From positions 124,001-188,000 of the forward strand of contig OY752140.1 of NCBI GenBank assembly GCA_963573315.1: DNA of 64,000 nt, read 5' to 3'. Below are positions 1 through 9,373 of this stretch, piece after piece. The first letter of the stretch is position 1; each line of letters begins with the position of its first letter. This DNA comes from Entomortierella parvispora. Taxonomy: Eukaryota; Mortierellomycota; Mortierellomycetes; Mortierellales; Mortierellaceae. The notes beneath the pieces were generated by a model, which saw only the letters and a list, made by a program, of their open reading frames with translations, did no database searches and was not told the DNA's origin. A program made the translations under genes and the position numbers.

Positions 1-2195
1 TGGCAAGTGACGAAGTCGTGTCGAGTTTGGGTGCCATGTTCTTCTTTTGCTCTATGATGGTCATCTTTATCTGCGTTTTGAACCAGATTGTGACAGAAAA
101 AGAACTGCACTTGCGCCACAGTATGCAAATGATGGGCCTCAAGACTTTGGTGTACTGGTTCTCGTGGTATCTGTCGAACGCACTCTTGGTCTTGATCAGT
201 GCGATCGTCATCTGCGGGTTCGGCATGGCGTTCAAATTTACAATCTTCACGAACACAAACTTCCTCGCCCTCGTCATTACGTTCTTCCTCTTTGGAATGT
301 CGATGGTATCCATGGCATTCTGGATTACGACTATGGTCAAGACCAGCAGGACTGCTATCCTGATTGGTATCTTCCTGTTCATCATTGGTCTTCTCTTTGA
401 GAGTATGGTCTTCTCCAACAGCTATGTCGGTTACCTTTGGTACGATTCGGGCACGTCCGTTGTCGCCAAATACGTGTTCATGTTTATCCCCTTCTTCAAC
501 TTTGGAAAGATCTTTTTGGACATGTCACTTTACTCCTCGGGTCGTCTTGATGCCCTCACAGAGACCTACATCGCTGGTCCCGGATTCCATTGGAATGATC
601 TTTACTACAAGATCCCGGACGCGTTCACACCCACTTATAACGCAGCCGGCACTCGCCATCCCAACGTTCCTCCACCCGTTCAGTCGTGGTACTTTATGTT
701 GATGAACATTGGCGTTTTTGCTATCTTGACTCTCTACATGGATCAGGTTGTCGCTGATGACTATGGCAACAAGCGACACCTCCTCTTCTTCCTCGACCCT
801 TCTTTCTATGGCTGGAACATCCGCAAGAAACTCTCGACACACGAGTGGATTGCTGCCCAGGAGAGCAACAAGGCAAAGCGTGATGCCAGGAGGATGGCCA
901 TGAACAAGAAACGAGACAACATTCCTGTGGAGGATGACGATGATGACGACGTTATGGTTGAGAGGAGCTTGGCGTTGAGCGGCGACTTTGAGACTCAGGC
1001 TCGAATCTGCAACCTTCAAAAGGTCTTTAGAGAATCGGCATTCCGAAAGAGTCCTCTGGATAAGATTGCTGTCAAGGATCTGTGCTTGACCCTTCAAGAG
1101 GGCAAGCTTTTGGCGTTGTTGGGACAGAACGGCGCTGGAAAGTCGACAACGATGAACATGCTCTCTGGATTGACCAAATCCACTGGAGGCGATGCCTTGT
1201 TTTATGGTCTGTCAATGAACTCTGAGATGGCCGAGATCCGATCTATGATGGGCGTCTGCCCCCAGCACGACATTCTTTTTGACGACCTGACCGCCGAGGA
1301 GCACATTCGATTGTACGCCGGCCTCAAGAACGTGCCCAAGGACGAGATCCCAGCCCTGACAGAGGAGAGACTGAAGGCGGTTCGACTCTGGAAGGTCAAG
1401 GATAGACTTTCGCACACTTACTCTGGAGGAATGAAGCGTCGTCTCTCGATGGTCATTTCGACTCTGGGTGACCCCAAGATTATCTTTTTGGACGAGCCCA
1501 CCACGGGTATGGACCCGACCAATCGTCGTCACGTATGGTCGTTTATTGAAAAGTTCAAGCAGGGACGTATCATCATTCTCACGACCCATTCCATGGAAGA
1601 GGCTGATATCCTCGGAGACCGAATCTGTGTCATGGCTCATGGACGTCTTCGTGCGATCGGAAACTCGATCCATTTGAAGAACAAGTTTGGAGCCGGATAT
1701 CGTATTTCAATGATGACGGATCCTTCCAACACGGAGCGAGTCAAGGCTCTGATTGAAAACATGGTTCCCGGTTGTATTCTCAAGGATGATTCTGCCGGTG
1801 CTTTGCTCTACCAGTTCCCACCCACGTCCATGGGCAGTATCCCCCGCTTGGTGCAGTGGCTTGAGGGCGTGGATGGCGGTTCAGGATCGCACAAGAGCTC
1901 GAACGCAAATTCGGGTCAGAACACACCGTTGCCTAGAATGACCAACACGGACGACATTTCGGCCTCGTTGAGACAGACCAACACCTTGACAGCTCCACCC
2001 CACTTCAATAACCATTCCTCTGATGCCGAGCCTCTGGTCCATGGATACGGTATCTCTCAGACATCGTTGGAGGAGGTGTTCTTGAAACTGATTCGGGATG
2101 CCAACCCGGATGGATACCAGGGATATGAGGTTTCAAAGAACGATGAGAAGCAAGCCCAAGACGCGACCCTTCGTCAACGTACCACCGCCGCTTAA
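1..2195 (+). CDS. ABCA-family ABC transporter, 3' part (5' end outside window)
   Basis: This is the C-terminal part of a lipid-type ABC transporter of subfamily A; it reads in frame from base 3 and stops at 2193-2195. The visible protein starts with a hydrophobic ABC-2-type membrane domain of about six segments (roughly the first 260 residues). A charged linker follows, then one nucleotide-binding domain. That domain shows Walker A GQNGAGKSTT (about 1120-1150), Q-loop GVCPQHD, ABC signature YSGGMKRR (about 1420), Walker B IIFLDEPTTGMDP (about 1480) and the H-loop TTHSMEEAD. All catalytic elements look intact. The tail is serine-rich and ends soon after a QTSLEEVFLKL motif typical of ABCA proteins. 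No intron is seen in 2.2 kb. Whether it is a half or full transporter, and which lipid it moves, cannot be told here. Confidence 0.93.
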   Translation, partial: ASDEVVSSLGAMFFFCSMMVIFICVLNQIVTEKELHLRHSMQMMGLKTLVYWFSWYLSNALLVLISAIVICGFGMAFKFTIFTNTNFLALVITFFLFGMSMVSMAFWITTMVKTSRTAILIGIFLFIIGLLFESMVFSNSYVGYLWYDSGTSVVAKYVFMFIPFFNFGKIFLDMSLYSSGRLDALTETYIAGPGFHWNDLYYKIPDAFTPTYNAAGTRHPNVPPPVQSWYFMLMNIGVFAILTLYMDQVVADDYGNKRHLLFFLDPSFYGWNIRKKLSTHEWIAAQESNKAKRDARRMAMNKKRDNIPVEDDDDDDVMVERSLALSGDFETQARICNLQKVFRESAFRKSPLDKIAVKDLCLTLQEGKLLALLGQNGAGKSTTMNMLSGLTKSTGGDALFYGLSMNSEMAEIRSMMGVCPQHDILFDDLTAEEHIRLYAGLKNVPKDEIPALTEERLKAVRLWKVKDRLSHTYSGGMKRRLSMVISTLGDPKIIFLDEPTTGMDPTNRRHVWSFIEKFKQGRIIILTTHSMEEADILGDRICVMAHGRLRAIGNSIHLKNKFGAGYRISMMTDPSNTERVKALIENMVPGCILKDDSAGALLYQFPPTSMGSIPRLVQWLEGVDGGSGSHKSSNANSGQNTPLPRMTNTDDISASLRQTNTLTAPPHFNNHSSDAEPLVHGYGISQTSLEEVFLKLIRDANPDGYQGYEVSKNDEKQAQDATLRQRTTAA

Positions 2196-2371
2196 AAGAC
2201 AAGCGAGAAGGATTGGAAAAGAGAGGCGGATGTTCTTTGCTCTTCATGCAAGAGCAACGCTAGACTGGCACTTCACCTTTTCTTTTCCTAATGTCCATCG
2301 AAACACACCATATAAACTCGTTCTTTATATATATATATAAAATCTCAAAGATCTGCAGATGCATCTACTCT

Positions 2372-4332
2372 TTAGCACAAATAGGATAGAGACATTGCAA
2401 CCGCGCTGAGTAGGACGAGGGACCAAGATCCCGAGAGTAATGTTTGAGCAGAGTTCAAAGGACTCGTAGCTTCCGTCTTGACCGCAACATTGACCTGACC
2501 ATGAGTTCTATCTTCAGGTCCCTCTGACCTCTTTTCGAGACCACCCGTTACACGCAATTGACCTGGCACATCCCGAGCGCGTCCCTCGATCCAGGGCTTG
2601 ATACCAATCCTGATCCCTCGCACCGAACCAATGATGCTCGCGTGGAAATCGGCAATGGTATAGCTCAAGACCTTTCCCTCGCTGTAGTACGACCGATCGA
2701 TGGTCAGATCCCATTCGGCATCCCGGGCGATAAACCGTTCATAGGCATCCACTCTTCCGAAAAGGGCCTTGGGCGTGAAGGTTTCTGTGACAATCTTGTA
2801 AAGAATATGTTCAAACCTGTCCCCAATCTCTTTGTTCATGAGGATCAATTTCGTGACTAGAGGATGGTCGTGTTTGGTCATGTTGGCGTAGTTTTGATAC
2901 GTGGTTTGGTAAAGAGTAGGATCGCCATCTCCAAAAGTCGAGTCGAAATCCGTGGGGAACCATTGCCATTTGCCACCCTCGGCACCGCCCTCGATGGTCG
3001 GGTTGAAGTACATAAAGTAGTTGGATCCATCCCACCAGTAACCGTCCCAGGATCCGCCCAAGAATTCGGTCGCCATGCAGAGCAAGAACTCGTCCAAATC
3101 CAAATACTGGTTCCAGTACGCGATCGCGTTTGGTTGAGAAGGATTAAAGTCGTTCAATCGTTTGATGAACCGGATCAATTGGGTCATGGGCGCATCCTTG
3201 GGGTTGTCGCCCAAGACATGGTTGGTGAATGTAGCGGGAGGGTAATCCTCGGCCTTGGGTCCATAGTACTGCAGATCAGCCTCCAAAGGAATCGCAGGCG
3301 CCGCCATCTGATACAACGATCCCAACTTGATCTTTTCCTCATCTTCATCATCGTCTTCATTCTTACCCTTGATGGCTTCATGATGAACATTGTAACGTAA
3401 AAACGGTTTTCCGATATCGTCCACCATCAAGTAAAAACCCCAGGGACGGTTATTAATAAACAACCGGACCCACGCGCCCTGAGCGGAATGAACACCCGCA
3501 GAGTTTAGCATATCAAAGTACAACTTTTCTCTCATAAACGTCGGATCATAGTTTTGAGCCCTCAACTTGATGTTTGGTCGATCAAAGAACGACTGACCCT
3601 TCTTTTTGTCAAACTTGAAGTGAAACGCCAATTTCTTGAACCCGCGAGAACTCTTTCCCGCCAACTTCATCATCACGTCCTCGACTCTGTGGGTCCGATC
3701 TGCGCTCAGGTAATAGAAATTGGCGCTGACCTGGTTGTCATTGTGGCGAGGGTTCGTGACCATAGCCGCAAAGCTTTCCTCAGAAACCCTGACATGGATC
3801 GTGGCGATCTGGGTGTCATCGAACGCGAGGGAGGGTTCCGGTCGGACATTAGGGCCGACTTGAGGGACATCTGGGAAAACAGTTTTTGTGATCTCTCGGT
3901 CAAAGAACTCGTTCAGGGTCTCGGAAGTCGAGCCGGAGACGGATCGTTGGAAGCTTTCAGTCTTGATCGTCGCGCCCTCATTCGAGAGTTGTACGTATTG
4001 GTAAATGGTGCCAGCCTTGGCACTGTCGACCTTGCCGGTCCAAAGCGGGAAAGAGGCTTTATCGGTGCGCAGTTCTGTGAATTGACCATTGATAGACACT
4101 GCCACCTTAAAGGCCTGGGATTCAGGGTATGCAATGACGTTGAACGTGACTATGGTGCGTTATGAAGATGAAAGGGATACCCTTTTTTGAGTTGTCTGAT
4201 TCACGAATTCTTAACAAAAGGGAGGAGGGAGGGGGGTTTCTTTTTGAAAAAGACAGGGTGCTTACCCTCGGCAAAGGAAACACCAGCAGCTGCTAGAATC
4301 GCCACAATGGAGGCAACTCCTTGAAGTCGCAT
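2372..4332 (-). CDS. CotH-family secreted/cell-surface protein
   Basis: Two exons: 4332-4266 and 4149-2372 (614 residues). Exon 1 encodes a signal peptide (MRLQGVASIVAILAAAGVSFA) and ends at a GTAAGC donor; exon 2 continues VTFNVIAYP, the usual start of mature CotH proteins. The CotH-type domain has the conserved core NIKLRAQNYDPTFMREKL, a GFYLMVDDIGK stretch and the acidic WFPTDFDSTFGDGDP motif expected to bind metal and nucleotide. The last 25 residues are hydrophobic after a small-residue stretch, which suggests a GPI anchor. Bacterial CotH is a protein kinase of the spore coat; fungal members are surface proteins that are abundant in Mucoromycota, and some act in host adhesion. A role for this copy is not shown by the sequence. 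It ends tail to tail with the ABC transporter, 176 bases away. Confidence 0.88.
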
Positions 4333-5175
4333 TCTCAATGAACTTGGGTATACAGGGTATATCAGAGAGAAAAACGGAATACAGAACAGGGAGCGTGCGT
4401 GCAGAGCAACAGAGGCACAAGGCGCGGGTCCCAAAAAGATAAACGTCGGTGAATCGAGTGAATTCTTGTATAGAGGATTGCGGCAGCAGCACCGTTGCTT
4501 TATAAGAGGTCGGCTGGGCAGTGACAAGATGGAAGCGATTGAACAGATGGACAGGTCATCTTTGCTCTCCGTCCTCCCATTCTTCTCTTCTCCATGGGAA
4601 ACAGCAAGGGGGAGTAGAGAAACGGAGGCGCGCTAGAAAAGAGATGGTCCCATCGAAGACCTGCGACAGTAACAACGCCATTCCACATTACAGCATACAA
4701 ACACATACATGAAAGAAACGCGGGGGTTCCGCGCCAATTGCTCATTAAGTGTCGGGTTCCTTTTCTCTCTCAAAAGACACACCTGCAGTTTTTGTGGCTA
4801 TTCCTTTGGCGAAGGAGGCGGAAACAGCTTTTGCGCGCGTCCGTTTTTATTCCCTCCTGTCCGTGACCTCCCATCCCAGTTGTGCGGAAGAGTGCCACAT
4901 GGGCCAATCCTCGGAGCACGCGTAGCCTAACTAGATGGACCCGTAATATATTAACGACCTGGTGGTGTTTGCAGACGCGTTTCGAACTTCCAATAGCGAA
5001 TAGTCTTTGGGCATGCAAGGAATCTAGCCGAGGTTTTTAGAGTAGTAAGTACCAGTAGCGCCAGAATGAGCTCAGGAGAGAAAGATGTAGGAGTACGGAT
5101 ATATTGAGCACGGAGTCAGAGGGAGATGAAGAAGAAGGTGGTGGTGGAATAGGGAGAAGGTCGTTGGACAAGTTT
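4333..5175. other. Intergenic, upstream of CotH gene
   Basis: No supported gene is present in this 843-base stretch. It lies between the start of the CotH-like gene and the stop of the lipase-like gene. A TATA-like CTTATAAAG (minus strand, about 4498-4507) lies about 170 bases upstream of the CotH start codon. Short ORFs here lack coding character. Confidence 0.5.
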
Positions 5176-6415
5176 CTACGTTGTGGAGCAGTCGATCTGT
5201 GGACGAGCATCGGTCGGTGTCAAGAACGAGTCCACAATCCCAAAAGTAATCGGGCTAAACATCAAGGCCCAATGGCGTCCCACCCATTCGGCCGATTCGG
5301 GACAGACATTTTCCATTTCCACATACTTGACTTGATCGTTATCCATGTACCCAGAAGTGTAAGGGGTCACCACCTCATCGTGGCTCGTCATCACCACTAA
5401 ATACTTGGTCGTGGGTGGTAGCGGTGGCGGGTGCGGGTTGCCGCTGCCCTTTACTCTCGGAGGGATAGGAATGAAGATTCCGTATTTGTGCAGTTCGGCC
5501 AGAAAGTCGGATCCCTCCACGACTTGAGTACACGCTTGACAAAACGGACTCACCAGACTTGCCAGGGTGTTGTAAAAGTTGAGACCCTTGAGAAGGGTGA
5601 CGAGACCATTGAATGTGGTACCTCTAAACATGGGTCCTACCCCAACCATGGCGTGGATCTTAGGTTGGCCTCCGAGGAACTTTAGATACCACCTAGAATC
5701 AAGATCGAGTAGCGCGTCAATTGAACGAATTCCAGGAAGGAATGAACACTACCAGCAACAAAAACTTGTAGAACTTGCATCGTCACCAAAGCTCCGGATG
5801 CATGTCCGAGAATATCGACCGAGGTAGCTCCAGTCGCGGCCAAGACCTTGTCGACAAATACGGATAGCTCTTTACCAGATTCACGAATGTCATTCACACC
5901 CGTTAGTGTATCCATGAGTCCAAGACCATGTTCAAGCTAGGCAGTAAGATAAAAAAAGAAACCTAGTTCAGATCGTTCCCTCCCATTCCGTCATCTTCGT
6001 TCTTGATCTTCATTCCTGATATCATACCTGATAAACACAATATCCTGCCTCCCGTGATCGACGCGCCATGTACCGTGTTCTATCCATCCGCCGGAAACAG
6101 AGCGTCAGCGGTCAAGGTTTTTTTATGAGACACTAAAACGTCAACGGGTTAAAATCGCGTAATCTACATTAATGAACCAGGTGAGAGCAGTCCGGGAAGA
6201 AGAATAAGCGGGTGCGGATGATGTTCTGTCAGCTTGCACTGCCAGTCGGCTGTTTCGTACGTCCTTGAGGCTGTTGCATTTGCCGGTGAGGGCTGTGGTG
6301 CAAGAATTGAACCCGACTGCTGCACGTCATCTACGATGAGTGGTGCTGCTAGAGCTTGGAAAGCAAGGGCGAAAAGAAGAATCGCTTTGGAATTGGAGAG
6401 GAATGAGGGTCGCAT
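5176..6415 (-). CDS. Secreted class-2-lipase-like protein, nucleophile serine missing
   Basis: Four exons: 6415-6168, 6079-6028, 5936-5779 and 5692-5176 (324 residues). It starts with a signal peptide (MRPSFLSNSKAILLFALAFQ) and shows the layout of Lipase class 2/EstA alpha/beta hydrolases: DWQCKL near the N-terminus, REAGYCVY, ELSVFVDKVLAATGA, the nucleophile elbow, WYLKFLGG, a candidate acid SHDEVVTPY and a candidate histidine VGRHWALM. At the elbow the family has G/A-H-S-x-G, but here the residues are GHASG, so alanine 146 replaces the serine. The family oxyanion HG after the first strand is PG here. Alignment on both sides is gap-free once exon 3 is joined to exon 4 through a GC-AG intron (donor AT|GCAAGT, 5778). 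The protein is therefore probably a non-catalytic relative, unless the neighbouring Ser147 is used. It has no in-frame stop or frameshift. Confidence 0.8.
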
Positions 6416-6568
6416 TGTGAATATACAGAAAGTGTAAAGGAGGGGAAAAGTACAAGTCAGACATGCTCTAAAAAAACCATGGAAAACAATCGCGTCCTGC
6501 ACGGGAGAAATGGCATTAGGGTGCATTGATATTGAAAGATATTTACAAGGGTTACAGAAAAGGGAGAT

Positions 6569-8200
6569 CTAGAGACGAAGGTATTGGTTGTTCCGGGGAT
6601 AGTGACCTTGTGGGAACATCCTTCCTCCCGCGCGTCCGACGGCGGCGGCTTCGTCCATTTCGAGTTGTTTCCAGATATTGCGTACTTGGATGACTCCATA
6701 GCGATCCATCCACTGCCAATGCTTGATCATCTCCTCCACGCGCCAGACCCAGATCGTGAACCACACCATTCCATAGACTGCACCGATGGCAGCACCGACC
6801 AACACCTGGCTGACAGAATGACGTCCCAGCCTGATACGGGACCAAACCACAGACCAAGCATAGAGCTGCAATAGGAGAATAAGGAACCACTGTCCCGCAG
6901 AGCCCTCCGGTTCCATCAGTACGAGCTGGAGAGAAATGTAGCAGACAAAAAAGGCCACCAACTGGGCGTGGCTACTTGGCATGCCATAGTCGAGACGTAA
7001 GTTTAGTTTACGCCGCCTCTGTTTTCGGATGCGCAGGTGCGCCATTCTCGCCTTGGGCTCATTCGAAGCGTTCACCTGCTCTTGCTGCAGTCCTGTAGCT
7101 GGAGCGAGGCTGAGTGTGGGCGAGACCGGTCTTGGAATGGGATCCATGGTGTCGACTTTGGTATATTGTTCCACCGCCACAGTTGAGGAAGCTGCCTGCG
7201 CTTCATTTGGCTTCAGGTGATCCATGTGATCCGTAACAAGTCCATAAGTATTTGCAGAATCCATATATTCATCAAGAGACTGATCGGTTGGCTGTGGCGG
7301 CCGTGGCTGGCGGATGGTATGCTTCAGGCATTTTGCTAAGGGAATGAACGTGAAGATGATATAGGCATTTTTGCTGAGTTAGAAGAATGATCGCTTCAGA
7401 ACGGCTGAGTTTTGATCTGTCCCAGGAGTCCCAGGACTCCCTTTCCTGCAGTGCGTGGGACAGCTGGTCTTGGATCCAGTGTCCACACAGGTTTCTTTGT
7501 TGCCAGTCCCTCGACAGGCAGGACCTTTGATCCTTATCCGTGACAACGATGGTCCGCCTTTACACTCCGCCTGGGCGTAATTGATCGGCAGCAGCGCTGA
7601 AACGAACAACCATGTACTAGCTCTGCTCTCTTCGAAGGGTTGCTTCCCTGAATCTGAAGTTCCTGTTCTGTCGATGGTCACCTGCGTTGACTGTTGCGGC
7701 GCTTTCTCTATGCTCTCTCCCTTGTGGTCACACCAGTAGAGTGGTCCGTGATTGAAGGAGGAGGCGTGTGCAACCAATAAGGGCTTTGCATGAACGTTGC
7801 CCGCGCCCTTTTCCTGCAGACTTTGTTTTCCGATCATCAACACAGAGTACACAATGCCGAGGGAGGACTCACCAAGAACAGCACAAGAGAGTGCTCCAGT
7901 GCCAAAGAACAGACAGTGCAGCGTCCGGAGGTATATGATGGCAATAAAAGTACAGGTCGAAGCGATGTATCGAGTGCGTTCAAAGGATGGCGACCGTGAG
8001 AACGACAGAGACTGGTACATGGATATTGAGAGCGCGCTTAGCAGGGACCAGGGTTGCCGACCATGGCCCCTAGGCACGGTTGACTCTGCCGGTCGTTGAG
8101 CCTGAGCAGGCACCCGTCCGTTTGCGTGTGAGGACGAAGAGGAGGAGGGGAGGGAAGGCGCTCCCTGGCTGGGCCAAGCCGCGGCTTGGGCTGCACTCAT
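6569..8200 (-). CDS. CAX4: Dolichyldiphosphatase-like PAP2 phosphatase (CAX4/DOLPP1 type)
   Basis: Two exons: 8200-7873 and 7335-6569 (364 residues); the donor is GTGAGT and the acceptor CATTCCCTTAG, in matching phase. The family recycles dolichol by removing a phosphate from dolichyl diphosphate on the lumenal face of the ER, feeding N-glycosylation. The PAP2 motifs are visible: KHTIRQPRP (motif 1), PSSH (motif 2) and SRIRLGRHSVSQ (motif 3). The final Q in place of the usual D of motif 3 is characteristic of the DOLPP1/CAX4 branch. Several hydrophobic helices surround motif 3. Two oddities are a serine/alanine-rich N-terminal extension of about 60 residues before the first membrane segment, and a low-complexity insert of about 80-90 residues between motifs 1 and 2, where the family normally has a short loop. 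The start codon choice is less certain than the C-terminal exon. Confidence 0.75.
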
Positions 8201-9373
8201 GGAGGATTGGGAGCGCTGCGTGATGGGGTGGGTGGGAGTGGAGTAGAGTAACGGGAGGAGTAACGGGAGGGCGAGCAGGCGAGAGTGTGGATGTGGGGAT
8301 GGAGGGGCAAGATGTCGAATCGAAGGAAGGAGGAGGGAGGACGAGAACGAAGACAGGTTTTTTTTTTTTTTTTTTTTTTTTTGGCGCTAAAAGGTTCCCC
8401 TTTATGTCATGTCATGACATGTTGGCATGTGACAGGAAGATGCCCAATCGCGTGCGTTGCGTTCATTCCCGTCTCCTTGCCCACAGACGCATGTTACAGT
8501 TGTTGATTTCACCACTCTTCCTTCTGGATTGGATCCGCCGCTCTGCTCTTTCGACCCTAAACGACCCAAAGGATAGCTGCTGCTTGGCTCCTACTTAAAT
8601 CAATCTCATGCCATCTCAATACTGTCGCATTACGGTCGCTAAAAGGTGGGCTGCCATGACCTCTTCACGTTGCACATGCGGATTTACAATATCCACGACA
8701 GGTAGCTTCTGCCTCGCGCCCTGCCCCCAGGCCAGGCGAATGGCATAGTCAGAAGAGCCTCGCAAGACCATTCCAGCGCGATTTACGGCAGCATGGCCTG
8801 TGAGTCAAGCTTGCTATTGCAGCGTCTGGCCGTCACCCCACTGCAATGGAGGGATATCCAAATATCCTTTGCCTGAGCTAGCCATGCACTCTTCCTTTCC
8901 CAATCTATTTGGCCCAGAGTGGGAATAGGGTGTCTGGTTGTTCTTCAACATGAACAAGGGGTGCTATCGTCTTGCTTTGGATATACACTGTGACAAATCG
9001 GACTATTCGCACTGTTCTTTGTCAGTTCGACGAGACAGAGCAAGTCCTGAAGGCCATTCCAGCGCGATTTACGGCATCATGATCTGAGAGTCAAGTTTGC
9101 TATTGCAGCGTCTGGTCGTCGTTCTCTCGCGTAGGAATGATATTTATCTATCCTTGTCCCAAGCGAGCCAGGCACCCTTCCTTCCACGATGTTGACACTG
9201 CGTCTGGAACGGGATGTTTGGTTGTTCTTCAACATGAACAAGGGATGCTATCGCACTTCTTCAGTCTGTGAACCACATGTGCTTGAGTTCGCAATGATTC
9301 TACTATTGAATGCCATGCAAAAGGGTTGGGTATAACTTCATTCTTTCCTCTCTTACACTGCCTTCTAGATAGG
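8201..9373. other. Divergent intergenic region
   Basis: This 1.17 kb stretch separates two divergent genes and must hold both promoters. It contains a T tract (about 8358-8382) and a diverged direct duplication listed separately. No convincing coding sequence is seen. Confidence 0.6.
8768..9250. repeat. Diverged tandem duplication, about 286-base spacing
   Basis: Two blocks occur twice in the same order. Copy 1 has CCATTCCAGCGCGATTTACG at 8768 and GTTGTTCTTCAACATGAACA near 8937; copy 2 has the same blocks at 9054 and near 9221. The matching stretch after the first block (AGTCAAG-TTGCTATTGCAGCGTCTGG) is also shared, while the sequence between blocks is only partly similar. This is an old local duplication of roughly 286 bases. 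No ORF, terminal repeats or target-site duplication were recognised. Confidence 0.75.
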
